A stretch of 64,000 nucleotides of DNA. Origin: Pseudonocardia alaniniphila (GTDB lineage: Bacteria; Actinomycetota; Actinomycetes; Mycobacteriales; Pseudonocardiaceae). Of the stretch, positions 56,051-64,000 are shown piece after piece. Made by a program: the position numbers and the translations under genes. The notes beneath the pieces are model-generated. The model was not told where the DNA came from. It saw nothing but the letters and a program-made list of their open reading frames with translations, and made no database searches. Numbering within the stretch: position 1 is the stretch's first letter; each line of letters starts with the position of its first letter. The DNA lies in NCBI RefSeq assembly GCF_022524485.1, contig NZ_JAKXMK010000007.1:248001-312000 (forward strand), in the 5' to 3' direction.

Positions 56051-56086
56051 AAAAGGCCCGTTCCGGTTCTCCGGAACGGGCCTTTT
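56051..56086 (+). terminator. tRNA operon terminator
   Basis: AAAAGGCCCGTTCCGG pairs exactly with CCGGAACGGGCCTTTT around loop TTCT, immediately after tRNA-Glu. It is a full intrinsic terminator with a U-tract. Confidence 0.85.
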
Positions 56087-56201
56087 CGCATTCAGTATTC
56101 GACCGGGCGGCCTCAGGCTCAGTCGCCCCAGGGTTCCGGCTGACCCGCCACACGAGGTCGACTCTGCCGGCGGATGGTCGCCGTCGCAGGCGTAACGCGT
56201 G

Positions 56202-56267
56202 CGGGCACGACTCGGTCCCGATGATCAGGTGCCTTCCGCCCTGATCATCGGGACCGAGCCGTGCCCG
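56202..56267. repeat. Long imperfect inverted repeat 3' of the Hsp70-like gene
   Basis: CTCGGTCCCGATGATCAG (56211-56228) is matched exactly by 56241-56258; outer arms CGGGCACG/CGTGCCCG extend the stem to 27 pairs with one A-C mismatch around a 12-base loop. It lies 36 bases beyond the Hsp70-like stop and may be its terminator. Confidence 0.55.
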
Positions 56268-56302
56268 GTGTGCGAGCCGCAGTTCTCGGCGTCTCGCCGA
56301 GC

Positions 56303-58189
56303 TCAGCTCACGCCGTGCCCGCCACGACCTTGCCCGCTCCCGGCGGCCACCGCGGGTGTCGACGCTGATGACCCCGAAGCACCGACCGAGGGCGGCGGGC
56401 TGGTCGGTTGCGTCGTGGTCGTCGGCGGGGTCGTGGTGGGAGTCGGCCTGGTCGTCGTTGGGTTCGTGGTGGTGGAAGTCGGCCGGCTCGGGGTCGTAGT
56501 GGGCTCCACCGGATCGGTGGTGGGTGCGGGCTTCGTCGTCGGGACCGGCTGGTCGGGGGGACGCGAGTCTCCGGGCGCGGGCTGTGAGCCCGGCCGACCA
56601 TGATCGGCCGGGTCCGTGTCCGGTTCTTGCTCCGGCTCGGGCGTGGCCTCGCCGGGATCCGTCACCGCGGAGATGGGCGGGTCACTGCTCGTGACGTCGG
56701 GCTCGAGCGGCACCGACCCACCGGTGGGCCACAGCGCGATCGCCGCGACCACGGCGATCGCGGCGGCGATCCCGCCGATGGTCACCAGCCGGGCGGCCGA
56801 CGGGCCGCGGGGACGGTCGGCGTACTCGATGAAGTCGCGACCGTCGTCCGGGTCGAGCTGCGGGCGCTCGGGGTAGGAGGGCGCCGGGGGCATCGGGCCG
56901 TTGCGGGAGCCCGACATCCACTGGGTGGGGGCCGGGGCGGCTGCCGCCGCGGCTTCGCCGTAGCCCGGCCGAGGTGGGTAGGACGAGGAGCCGACGCCGA
57001 TCGGCGGGGTGGCGCCCGTGCCCATCGGGGCGCCTGCGCCGGCGAGCGCCGCGGCGCCCATCGGCTGGCCTGCGGGCCCGGGGCGCGCGGGCGACACCTG
57101 CGGCATCGCGCCGCTGCCGGACGGGGGACGCAGCGACAGCGCGGCGCCCATGGCGATCGCGTTCTTCGGGTCGGCGTCCACCGCGACCGGTCGGCCCAGC
57201 TGCTCGGAGACGAGCTGGCCGACGAGCGGGATGCGCGAGGACCCCCCGACGAGCAGCACGGCCGACAGCTGTGCCGGTGCCAGACCGGCCGAGCCGACTG
57301 CTCGGCGCAGGGCGTCGACCGTCTCCTCGACGCGCGGTCGGATCATGGCTTCGAACTCGCTGCGGTGCAGCCGTACCGAGCCTTGCCCGGCGGGCGTCAT
57401 GACCTGGATCGAGACCTCGGTGTCGCTGCTCAGCGCTTCCTTGGCCTCGGTGCACTCACGCCGCACCGCAGCAACGGCCGACAGTACGGCCGGGTCGGTC
57501 TCGTCGAGCCCGTCGAACGCCTCGGGGAGCCCCTGGCGGACGTGCTCGAACACAACCTCGTCGAAGTCGATGCCGCCGAGGCGCTCGATGCCCTCGGGGC
57601 GGCCGAGCAGCGTGAACCCGTGGTCGTCCTTGTGGACGACGGCGGCGTCGAAGGTGCCTCCGCCCAGGTCGTACACGGCGATCGTGGAGCCCGGCTCCAC
57701 GCGCTCGCCCGCCGCGTAGTGCAGCGCGGCGGCCTGGGGCTCCGCGATGAACGTGATGGGCACGCCCTGGGCTGCGACTGCAGCGCCCAGCCGATCTTTC
57801 TTGTGGGAACCCCACGACGCGGGATGGGCGACGGCGACCCGCATCGCGGGCCCGCCCTCACGCTGAGCCGCGCGGTCGACGACCCAGCGCACGAGGCGGG
57901 CCGAGAGCTCCTCCGGTGCCCACGGCCTGCCGGCGACGAGGATCGGCGTGGGATCGCCGATCCGGCGCTTGAACTCGCGCACCACGTGGTCGGGGCTGCT
58001 CACGGCCCGGCGTTCGGCCGCTTCGCCGACGACCACCGACCCGTCGTCGCCTATGTAGAGGACGGAGGGCACGGCACTGGAACGGTCGCCGAGATTGACG
58101 ATCTCCGTATCGCTCGGGCGGGCCCCCGACCGTCCGATGGCGGCTGCGGTGCGGGTCGTGCCCACATCGATGCCGAGCAGATAACTCAT
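56303..58189 (-). CDS. Membrane-anchored Hsp70-like protein with extracytoplasmic Pro/Thr tail
   Basis: A 628-residue protein with a DnaK-type ATPase: phosphate 1 GIDVGTTRTAAAIG, connect and phosphate 2 VYDLGGGTFDAAVV, and adenosine loop VLLVGGSSRIPLVGQLV. The peptide-binding domain of true DnaK is absent. A Gly/Pro/Ala linker leads to one transmembrane helix (about residues 467-490, RLVTIGGIAAAIAVVAAIALW) and a long outside tail of Thr/Pro repeats. It may sense or scaffold envelope processes; the partner is unknown. ATG 58189 is preferred to GTG 58195, but the choice is uncertain. Confidence 0.82.
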   Translation of the reverse strand: MSYLLGIDVGTTRTAAAIGRSGARPSDTEIVNLGDRSSAVPSVLYIGDDGSVVVGEAAERRAVSSPDHVVREFKRRIGDPTPILVAGRPWAPEELSARLVRWVVDRAAQREGGPAMRVAVAHPASWGSHKKDRLGAAVAAQGVPITFIAEPQAAALHYAAGERVEPGSTIAVYDLGGGTFDAAVVHKDDHGFTLLGRPEGIERLGGIDFDEVVFEHVRQGLPEAFDGLDETDPAVLSAVAAVRRECTEAKEALSSDTEVSIQVMTPAGQGSVRLHRSEFEAMIRPRVEETVDALRRAVGSAGLAPAQLSAVLLVGGSSRIPLVGQLVSEQLGRPVAVDADPKNAIAMGAALSLRPPSGSGAMPQVSPARPGPAGQPMGAAALAGAGAPMGTGATPPIGVGSSSYPPRPGYGEAAAAAAPAPTQWMSGSRNGPMPPAPSYPERPQLDPDDGRDFIEYADRPRGPSAARLVTIGGIAAAIAVVAAIALWPTGGSVPLEPDVTSSDPPISAVTDPGEATPEPEQEPDTDPADHGRPGSQPAPGDSRPPDQPVPTTKPAPTTDPVEPTTTPSRPTSTTTNPTTTRPTPTTTPPTTTTQPTSPPPSVGASGSSASTPAVAAGSGQGRGGHGVS

Positions 58190-58347
58190 CGTCACCCGTT
58201 TTCGTGTCCGTACGACTCTCTGTGCCCATCGAGCAGAGCGTCGGTCACGTTAGCCGCGCCACGCCGGGGACCGATCGGGCGGGTATACATCGCAATGCGA
58301 CATACCGCCCGCGCCGCAACCGAGTGTCGCGGTTAGGCAACTGGGTG

Positions 58348-59049
58348 TCACAGGCGGTGCTGCAGAGCCTCCGCGGCTGCCAGTAGATCAGCTGCCCATC
58401 GGACGCCCGGACGCCGGCCGATCCGATCGACCGGACCCGACACCGAGACCGCTGCGATGACCTGGCCAGAGCTGTCGCGGACGGGAGCCGACACGCTCGC
58501 GACGCCGGACTCGCGCTCGGCAACGCTCTGTGCCCAGCCGCGTCTTCGGACGTCGACGAGCACTCGCTCGCCGAACATGGCGTCGGCCAGCACGGCGCGT
58601 TGCACCGTGGGCTCGGCCCAGGCTGCCAGCACCTTTGCCCCGGAACCGGCGGTCATCGGCATCCGGGTGCCGACGGGAACGGTGTCGCGCAGCCCGCTGG
58701 CAGGCTCCGCGGAAGCGACGCAGACGCGCTGGGCGCCGTCGCGGCGGTAGAGCTGCACGCTCTCGCCGGTGATGTCGCGGAGCCGGGGCAGCACGGCCGC
58801 CGCGGCTTCGAGCAGTGGGTCGACACCGCCTGCCGACAGTTCGGCGAGCGTGGGCCCGGGGCGCCAGCGGCCGTCGGCGCCGCGGTGCAGGAGGCCGTGG
58901 ACCTCGAGGCCCACGGCGAGTCGATGCGCCGTGGCGCGGGGCAGACCGGTGCGCTGACACAGTTCGGCCAGCCCGCAAGGCTCGGCAGCTGCGGCCCGGA
59001 GAACCCCCACGGCCTTGTCCAGAACTCCGACGCCGCTAAGCTGTCTCAC
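58348..59049 (-). CDS. IclR-family regulator divergent from leuCD (NdgR/LtbR-like)
   Basis: A 233-residue regulator: winged helix at residues 8-65 ([37 protein letters not shown]) and an IclR effector domain ([19 protein letters not shown]). The position directly opposite leuC is the one occupied by LtbR in Corynebacterium and NdgR in Streptomyces, which control leuCD. GTG 59049 follows TAATAT by 6 bases, so a leaderless message is likely, and the gene overlaps the shared operator. Leucine or a pathway intermediate could be the effector; not shown. Confidence 0.87.
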   Translation of the reverse strand: MRQLSGVGVLDKAVGVLRAAAAEPCGLAELCQRTGLPRATAHRLAVGLEVHGLLHRGADGRWRPGPTLAELSAGGVDPLLEAAAAVLPRLRDITGESVQLYRRDGAQRVCVASAEPASGLRDTVPVGTRMPMTAGSGAKVLAAWAEPTVQRAVLADAMFGERVLVDVRRRGWAQSVAERESGVASVSAPVRDSSGQVIAAVSVSGPVDRIGRRPGVRWAADLLAAAEALQHRL

Positions 59050-59085
59050 GGGACGATATTAACGTCCCGATATATGGGACGTCCA
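59050..59085. promoter_or_regulatory. ndgR/ltbR-leuC intergenic operator and promoters
   Basis: Three half-sites alternate: GGGACG (59050-59055), CGTCCC (59063-59068), GGGACG (59076-59081), each 13 bases apart, making two overlapping palindromes. On the minus strand TAATAT (59056-59061) is a good -10 and TGGACG (59080-59085) a -35 with an 18-base spacer, for the regulator. TATATG at 59071-59076 could be the leuC -10. Confidence 0.65.
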
Positions 59086-59097
59086 GCGGAGGATGGG

Positions 59098-60516
59098 ATG
59101 GTTATGGGACGCACGCTGGCGGAGAAGGTTTGGGAAAGGCATGTCGTCCGACGTGGCGAGGGTGACGAGCCCGACCTCCTCTACATCGACCTCCACCTCG
59201 TCCACGAGGTGACGAGTCCCCAGGCGTTCGACGGGCTCCGGCTCTCCGACCGCGGCGTTCGCCGTCCCGACCTCACGGTCGCCACCGAGGACCACAACGT
59301 TCCCACCGCCGACGTCGAGCTCCCGATCGCCGACCCGGTGTCGCGCACCCAGGTGGAGACGCTTCGCAAGAACTGCGCCGAGTTCGGCGTGCCCCTCTAC
59401 CCGATGAACCACGCCGAGCAGGGCATCGTGCACGTCGTCGGTCCCCAGCTCGGGCTCACGCAGCCGGGCATGACCGTCGTCTGCGGCGACAGCCACACGT
59501 CCACCCACGGCGCGTTCGGGGCGCTGGCCTTCGGAATCGGCACGTCAGAGGTGGAGCACGTACTGGCCACCCAGTCGCTGCCGCTGAAGCCGTTCCGCAC
59601 GATGGCGATCAACGTCAACTCGGCCGACGGCCGGCTGCGGGAGGGTGTCACCAGCAAGGACATCGTGCTCGCGATGATCGCCCAGATCGGCACCGGCGGC
59701 GGGCAGGGCTATGTGCTCGAGTACCGCGGCAACGTCATCGAGAACCTCTCGATGGAGGCCCGGATGACGATCTGCAACATGTCGATCGAGGCCGGCGCCC
59801 GGGCCGGCATGATCGCCCCGGACGACACCACGTACGCCTACCTGAAGGGCCGCGACCGCGCCCCGAAGGGCGAGGCATGGGACGAGGCCGTCGCGTCGTG
59901 GAATGCGCTCCGCACCGACGACGACGCCACGTTCGACTCCGAGGTGTTCATCGACGCCGACGCGCTCACGCCGTTCGTCACCTGGGGCACCAACCCCGGC
60001 CAGGGGCTCCCGCTCTCGGAGAACGTGCCCGACCCGTCCCGCATCGTGGACGAGCAGGAGCGCGCGTCGGCCGAGAAGGCGCTCGCCTACATGGGTCTGG
60101 AGGCGGGCACCCCGCTGCGCGAGGTGGCCGTCGACACCGTGTTCGTCGGCTCCTGCACCAACGGGCGCATCGAGGACCTGCGCGCCGCCGCCGCCGTGAT
60201 GAAGGGCCGGAAGGTGGCCGACGGTGTCCGGATGCTGGTGGTCCCGGGCTCGATGCGCGTGCGCTTCCAGGCCGAGGACGAGGGGCTCAGCGACATCTTC
60301 GCCGAGGCAGGCGCCGAGTGGCGCTCCGCGGGCTGCTCGATGTGCCTGGGCATGAACCCCGACCAGCTGGCGCCGGGCGAGCGCAGCGCGTCCACCTCGA
60401 ACCGCAACTTCGAGGGCCGCCAGGGCAAGGGCGGCCGCACCCACCTCGTGTCCCCGCTCGTCGCCGCGGCCACCGCGGTGCGCGGCACCCTGAGCTCCCC
60501 GGAGGACCTGGACTGA
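59098..60516 (+). CDS. leuC: 3-isopropylmalate dehydratase large subunit
   Basis: A 472-residue aconitase-family enzyme isomerising isopropylmalate (and citramalate-derived acids). Fe-S cysteines are in [11 protein letters not shown] and SMCLGMNPD, with [18 protein letters not shown] in the active site. ATG 59098 follows GGAGG at 59088-59092; ATG 59104 is the alternative. It overlaps leuD by one base (TGATG). It is regulated from the shared IclR operator. Confidence 0.96.
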   Translation: MVMGRTLAEKVWERHVVRRGEGDEPDLLYIDLHLVHEVTSPQAFDGLRLSDRGVRRPDLTVATEDHNVPTADVELPIADPVSRTQVETLRKNCAEFGVPLYPMNHAEQGIVHVVGPQLGLTQPGMTVVCGDSHTSTHGAFGALAFGIGTSEVEHVLATQSLPLKPFRTMAINVNSADGRLREGVTSKDIVLAMIAQIGTGGGQGYVLEYRGNVIENLSMEARMTICNMSIEAGARAGMIAPDDTTYAYLKGRDRAPKGEAWDEAVASWNALRTDDDATFDSEVFIDADALTPFVTWGTNPGQGLPLSENVPDPSRIVDEQERASAEKALAYMGLEAGTPLREVAVDTVFVGSCTNGRIEDLRAAAAVMKGRKVADGVRMLVVPGSMRVRFQAEDEGLSDIFAEAGAEWRSAGCSMCLGMNPDQLAPGERSASTSNRNFEGRQGKGGRTHLVSPLVAAATAVRGTLSSPEDLD

Positions 60517-61109
60517 TGGAACCGTTCAGCACCCACACCGGCATCGGCGTGCCCCTGCGCCGGTCCAACGTCGACACCGACCAGATCATCCCCGCGGTGC
60601 ACCTCAAGCGCGTCACGCGCACGGGCTTCGAGGACGCGCTGTTCGAGGCCTGGCGCCAGCAGCCGGACTTCATCCTGAACGTCGAGCCGTTCACGCGCGG
60701 GTCCGTGCTCGTGGCCGGGCAGGACTTCGGCACGGGCTCCTCCCGGGAGCACGCCGTATGGGCGCTCATGGACTTCGGGTTCCGGGCCGTCATCTCGTCC
60801 CGGTTCGGCGACATCTTCCGTGGCAACTCGGCAAAGGCGGGGCTCGTGGCGGCGCAGGTGGCGCAGCCCGACGTCGAGCTGCTGTGGAAGCTGCTGGAGA
60901 ACGCCCCCGGCACCGAGGTGACCGTCGACCTGGTGGAGAAGACGGTGCGGGCGGACGAGCTCGTCGTCCCGTTCGAGATCGACGAGTACACGCGCTGGCG
61001 CCTGCGTGAAGGCCTCGACGACATCGGCCTCACGCTGCGCCACGCCGACGACATCACGGCCTTCGAAGCGGCCCGGCCCGGCCACCTGCCCACCACGGCC
61101 CAGGTCTGA
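60516..61109 (+). CDS. leuD: 3-isopropylmalate dehydratase small subunit
   Basis: A 197-residue partner of LeuC providing the swivelling substrate domain: [36 protein letters not shown], and [22 protein letters not shown]. It starts one base before the leuC stop ends, with GGAGG upstream, so translation is coupled. A perfect 10-bp hairpin follows 13 bases after the stop. Complete. Confidence 0.96.
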   Translation: MEPFSTHTGIGVPLRRSNVDTDQIIPAVHLKRVTRTGFEDALFEAWRQQPDFILNVEPFTRGSVLVAGQDFGTGSSREHAVWALMDFGFRAVISSRFGDIFRGNSAKAGLVAAQVAQPDVELLWKLLENAPGTEVTVDLVEKTVRADELVVPFEIDEYTRWRLREGLDDIGLTLRHADDITAFEAARPGHLPTTAQV

Positions 61110-61121
61110 TCCGGGCATTCG

Positions 61122-61154
61122 CGCCTTTTCGTCCGGCGTTCGGTCGAAAAGGCG
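61122..61154 (+). terminator. leuCD terminator hairpin
   Basis: CGCCTTTTCG pairs exactly with CGAAAAGGCG around a 13-base loop, just after leuD. No T-run follows on the plus strand. Confidence 0.6.
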
Positions 61155-61256
61155 AGGATGCGGCCCAGGCAGTCGTACTTTCGACCGAGATCAACACTGC
61201 GACGCGCGCCGTAGCGTCATTTCCCGTCGATGACCGTGGAAATCGGGGGGAATCCG

Positions 61257-62471
61257 ATGGCGTGGGGAAGTTCAGGGCGACGGTGGGCGCGAGCGGGAGT
61301 GCTCGGCTCGCTGGGGGCGGCCGTGGCGGTCGTCCTGTCCGCGGCGCCGGCACAGGCGATCACCGGTGGCACCCCGGTGCCCGATGCCGCTGACGCGCCG
61401 TGGATGGTGACGCTCGCACGCCCCGGTGACGAGCCATTGGCGCAGCGCACGTTCTGCGGCGGGGCATTGATCGCGCCGGACCGGGTGCTGACCGCGGCGC
61501 ACTGCGTGGCGGAGGGGGATCCCCGGCGGGTCGAGGTCCATCTGGGCGCGTCGGTGCTGTCACGCGATCCCGGCCGGATCCTTCCGATCGCGGGTGTCGC
61601 CGTGCACCCCGAGTACAAGCAGGTTCCCTCGCCTGCCGATCCGACGAGCTTCACCAAGTCGAGCGCGGTGGCCGACGTCGCGATCATCGGCCTGGCCGAG
61701 CCCGTGCCCGGCGCGGAGCCCTTGGCGGTGGCGGACGAGACACCGTCGCCCGGCGCCACGCTGACGGCGTACGGGCACGGCATCACGGCGGCGCCGTCGA
61801 CGGACCCCGCGATGCCGCCGCCGTCCAGCAGCGATGAGCTGCTGAGGGCTGATCTCGACCTGATCTCGGCGCAGGACTGTGCGAGCCGGCTCCACACGCC
61901 CTCGGGCAGCGACGAGACGGTGGTGTGCGCTCAGGCGCCGCAACCGGACGGGCCGGCGATCTGCCCCGGCGACAGCGGCGGCCCGCTCGTCGAGATTGCG
62001 GACGGGCGCGCGGTCGTCGTCGGAGTGACGAGTTTCAGTGGCGAGGTGACCGACCAGATGTGCGCGGCCGGCACCGCAGCGGCGTTCGCCGACGTGGCGG
62101 GGTTGCGGGACTGGATCACGCAGCCCCACCCCGTCTTCGAGCCGTCGCCCGCCGAGGACGTCACGGTGACCGGGAAGCTCGCCGTGGGCTCGACGATCAC
62201 CTGCGCGACACCGGGATGGGAGGGCGGCGAGCCCGCGACGCTCGAGTACAGCTGGTCGCGTGGCGAGATCGACACGACCACGCCCAAGGAGGCGTGGAAC
62301 ACCCCCACCGGGTTCCTCTTCTTCGTTCCGATCGACGGCCAGACCGCTCCGACGCTGACCGTGCCCGCCGATCTGTCCGGACGCGACGTCCTGTGTTCGA
62401 TCGAGGCCGGTAACGCAGGGGGTTCGGTCTCGTACTACTCGGACAGTGTGTCGATTCCCGAACACTCGTAG
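61257..62471 (+). CDS. Secreted trypsin-like serine protease with C-terminal Ig-like domain
   Basis: A 404-residue exported S1 protease. Signal peptide with Arg head and hydrophobic core ([20 protein letters not shown]) ends with a likely cleavage after Ala34, which leaves ITGG as the new N-terminus; this matches the activated I-V-G-G end of trypsins, so no propeptide is needed. Triad His82 (LTAAHC), Asp140 (VADVAIIGL) and Ser240 (CPGDSGGPL). About residues 305-400 form an Ig-like beta domain of actinobacterial type. ATG 61257 follows GGGGGG. Substrate and target unknown. Confidence 0.9.
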   Translation: MAWGSSGRRWARAGVLGSLGAAVAVVLSAAPAQAITGGTPVPDAADAPWMVTLARPGDEPLAQRTFCGGALIAPDRVLTAAHCVAEGDPRRVEVHLGASVLSRDPGRILPIAGVAVHPEYKQVPSPADPTSFTKSSAVADVAIIGLAEPVPGAEPLAVADETPSPGATLTAYGHGITAAPSTDPAMPPPSSSDELLRADLDLISAQDCASRLHTPSGSDETVVCAQAPQPDGPAICPGDSGGPLVEIADGRAVVVGVTSFSGEVTDQMCAAGTAAAFADVAGLRDWITQPHPVFEPSPAEDVTVTGKLAVGSTITCATPGWEGGEPATLEYSWSRGEIDTTTPKEAWNTPTGFLFFVPIDGQTAPTLTVPADLSGRDVLCSIEAGNAGGSVSYYSDSVSIPEHS

Positions 62472-62488
62472 AGACGGCCGTCCATCCC

Positions 62489-62524
62489 GTCACTGCGGAA
62501 CCGGCACGCCGGTTCCGCAGTGAC
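62489..62524. terminator. Protease/hup intergenic hairpin
   Basis: A 17-base arm (GTCACTGCGGAACCGGC) pairs exactly with its inverse across a 2-base loop, 17 bases after the protease stop. No T-run. Confidence 0.6.
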
Positions 62525-62572
62525 TCGCGACGCGTTCGGCCAGGTCATATGCCATCGGCGCGGCGCGCGATC

Positions 62573-62578
62573 TACGTT
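62573..62578 (+). promoter_or_regulatory. Putative -10 of hupB (leaderless)
   Basis: TACGTT stands 6 bases before ATG 62585, with no ribosome-binding site. Confidence 0.4.
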
Positions 62579-62584
62579 GGTCGG

Positions 62585-63085
62585 ATGAACAAAACCCAAC
62601 TCGTGGATGTACTCGCGGAACGGCTCGGGGATCGGCGCACCGCGGCGGGTGCTGTCGACGGCCTACTCGAGACCATTGTGGACGCCGTGCGCTCAGGTGA
62701 TTCGGTCTCGCTCACCGGGTTCGGTGTGTTCACCAGCCGCGCCCGGGCCGCCCGCGTCGCCCGTAACCCGCGCACCGGCGAGACCGTGAACGTCCCGGCC
62801 ACCACGGTGCCGGCGTTCCGTCCGGGCACGGCGTTCCGCACGGCCGTCAGCGGCGTCGAGCCGCAGACCTCCCCACGCACCGCTGCGGCGGCCCTGGCAC
62901 CCGCGGTCGTCGTGACCGAGCAGGTCGACGCCCTGGAGAAGCCCGGCAAACCCGAGAAGGCGAAGCAGGACGATCGGATGGCCGACAAGCTCGACAAGGC
63001 CGACAAGATCGACAAGGCGGCGAAGGGGGGAAAGAAGGCGGCGAAGGCGAAGGACGGCAAGCCCCGCAAGGGCAAGAAGAAGTAG
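62585..63085 (+). CDS. hupB: HU-family DNA-binding protein HupB with lysine-rich tail
   Basis: A 166-residue nucleoid protein. HU core at residues 1-90 ([60 protein letters not shown]) followed by an Ala/Lys tail with [22 protein letters not shown] repeats, as in mycobacterial HupB. It compacts DNA and may bind RNA; the tail is a known modification and binding region in mycobacteria. ATG 62585 is preferred to the in-frame 62549 because of TACGTT six bases upstream. Confidence 0.95.
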   Translation: MNKTQLVDVLAERLGDRRTAAGAVDGLLETIVDAVRSGDSVSLTGFGVFTSRARAARVARNPRTGETVNVPATTVPAFRPGTAFRTAVSGVEPQTSPRTAAAALAPAVVVTEQVDALEKPGKPEKAKQDDRMADKLDKADKIDKAAKGGKKAAKAKDGKPRKGKKK

Positions 63086-63103
63086 GCGGCGCCGCGTGCG
63101 TGG

Positions 63104-64000
63104 TCATCCGGTGGGGCGCGGGTAGTAGTCGGCGGTGCACAGCTCGGCGTCCCTGCAGAACGTCAGCGCCCAGGTGCTGCCCTTCTTGGCCGGGACGTCC
63201 TCAGGGTCCACGGAGAGGGCCGAGTCGGTGGCGAGTGCCGCCACGATGTCGGGGATCACACCACCCTGGCTGCACACGACCGTGACGCCGGGCTCCTTGG
63301 CCAGCTCCCGGAATCGGGCGAGCCCGGCGGCGATGTCGCGGTAGAAGGCGTGCTCACCGAGCAGCGGCTCGTCGAGGACGGGAACCCCGAGCGTCTCGGC
63401 GAGCGGTGCCACCGAGTCCCGGCAGCGCACCAGGGGCGCGCTGATGACGCGCTCCGGTCCGAACAGCGTCAGCAGCCCGGTCAGCCGGCGGACCTGCTCC
63501 CGGCCCGTTCCCGACAGCGGCCGCAGGTCGTCGTCGCCGTTCCAGTCGCCACGGCTGCCGGCCTTGGCATGCCGCACGAGCAGCACCATCGAGCTGGGGA
63601 CGCCCACCTCCGCGAACCGCTGCAGCACCTCGAGGTCGTGCCGGTAGGACAGCATGTCGGCGGCGCGCTGGATGTTGACCCACCGCAGCTCGTCGGTTTC
63701 CTCGCCCGGCACGAACTCGCCGCCGAGGGCCTCCGCGCCCCAGTACCGCACCAGCTTCTGGCCCTCGGCCACGGGATAGTGCACGTCGCCGAGTGCCGGC
63801 CCGAGACGGACGCGCTCTCCCGTCTCCTCGGCCACCTCCCGGACCGCGGCGAACGGCATGGTCTCGCCCGCGTCGAGCTTGCCCTTCGGAAACGACCAGT
63901 CGTCGTAGCGCGGCCGGTGTACGAGCCCCAGCTCGGGGCCGCGGGTACCGGGCCGCCACAGCACCGTTCCCGCGGCCAGCACGTCGGCGTTGTTCGTGTC
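63104..64000 (-). CDS. MutT1-like Nudix hydrolase with histidine-phosphatase domain, 5' end cut
   Basis: The frame is open to the window edge; a GTG at 63982 exists, but the family has a few more N-terminal residues, so the start is probably outside. The Nudix box is GKLDAGETMPFAAVREVAEETGE (split here: GKLDAGE, REVAEETGE). The C-terminal half is a histidine-phosphatase domain with LVRHAKAG and CSQGGVIP. MutT1 hydrolyses 8-oxo-dGTP and diadenosine polyphosphates to protect against mutation. It converges on hupB, as Rv2985 does. Confidence 0.88.
   Translation of the reverse strand, partial: DTNNADVLAAGTVLWRPGTRGPELGLVHRPRYDDWSFPKGKLDAGETMPFAAVREVAEETGERVRLGPALGDVHYPVAEGQKLVRYWGAEALGGEFVPGEETDELRWVNIQRAADMLSYRHDLEVLQRFAEVGVPSSMVLLVRHAKAGSRGDWNGDDDLRPLSGTGREQVRRLTGLLTLFGPERVISAPLVRCRDSVAPLAETLGVPVLDEPLLGEHAFYRDIAAGLARFRELAKEPGVTVVCSQGGVIPDIVAALATDSALSVDPEDVPAKKGSTWALTFCRDAELCTADYYPRPTG

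Overview
The window is a GC-rich actinobacterial chromosome segment with dense genes, frequent GTG starts and many 4-base stop/start overlaps. From memory, its gene order follows the Mycobacterium tuberculosis stretch Rv3034c to Rv2985 with insertions and losses: hexapeptide transferase, Rv3032/3031/3030-type glucan genes, etfBA, Rv3027c/3026c acyltransferases, cysteine desulfurase, mnmA, Rv3015c, ligA, the Rv3013-type ACT protein, gatCAB, lppZ, the Rv3005c DoxX protein, cfp6, ilvBNC, serA, leuB, gltX, an IclR regulator, leuCD, hupB and mutT1. The extra genes and overall character fit a Pseudonocardiaceae-type genome, but the genus cannot be fixed from this sequence alone.

Layout. 1-6 kb: transferase end, then a polymethylated-glucan-type set (GT4 synthase, GH57 branching enzyme, methyltransferase) interrupted by a divergent MarR/epoxide hydrolase pair. 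6-8.6 kb: small envelope proteins, including a tandem DUF302 lipoprotein, and a decayed regulator remnant. 8.8-18 kb: etfBA, an N-acyltransferase/PlsC pair, a sulfur-relay pair (cysteine desulfurase and mnmA), a DUF1206 membrane protein, a MetE-like protein and an aminotransferase. 18-25 kb: ligA with a long acidic insertion, a DUF849-like enzyme, a ferredoxin reductase/fatty-acid desaturase pair, a tandem hairpin repeat, and PucR and ACT regulators. 26-30 kb: gatCAB with a 25-codon micro-ORF between gatA and gatB, then an orphan Phd antitoxin. 30-38 kb: nitroreductase, phytase-like protein, LppZ, 2-hydroxyacid dehydrogenase, DoxX, ilvD, Cfp6 and a membrane protein. 38-42 kb: ilvBNC behind a leader-peptide attenuator. 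42-46 kb: two IPT/TIG-repeat proteins, a small membrane protein and a MarR regulator. 46-54 kb: serA, leuB, an EthD-like protein, a second attenuator ahead of cimA, a GNAT protein and an FAD monooxygenase. 54-64 kb: gltX followed by tRNA-Gln and tRNA-Glu, a membrane-anchored Hsp70-like protein, an IclR regulator divergent from leuCD, a secreted trypsin-like protease, hupB and mutT1.

Functional themes. Branched-chain amino-acid synthesis dominates: ilvD, ilvBNC, leuB, cimA and leuCD lie within 26 kb. Two sites show leader peptides with Leu/Val/Ile codons followed by a hairpin and T-run, and the IclR gene sits over a symmetric operator shared with leuC. Gln-tRNA formation is the second theme: gltX, its two cognate tRNAs and gatCAB are all present. 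Many genes have a TANNNT hexamer 6-7 bases before the start codon and no Shine-Dalgarno sequence, suggesting frequent leaderless transcription. I found no CRISPR array, insertion sequence, prophage or rRNA.
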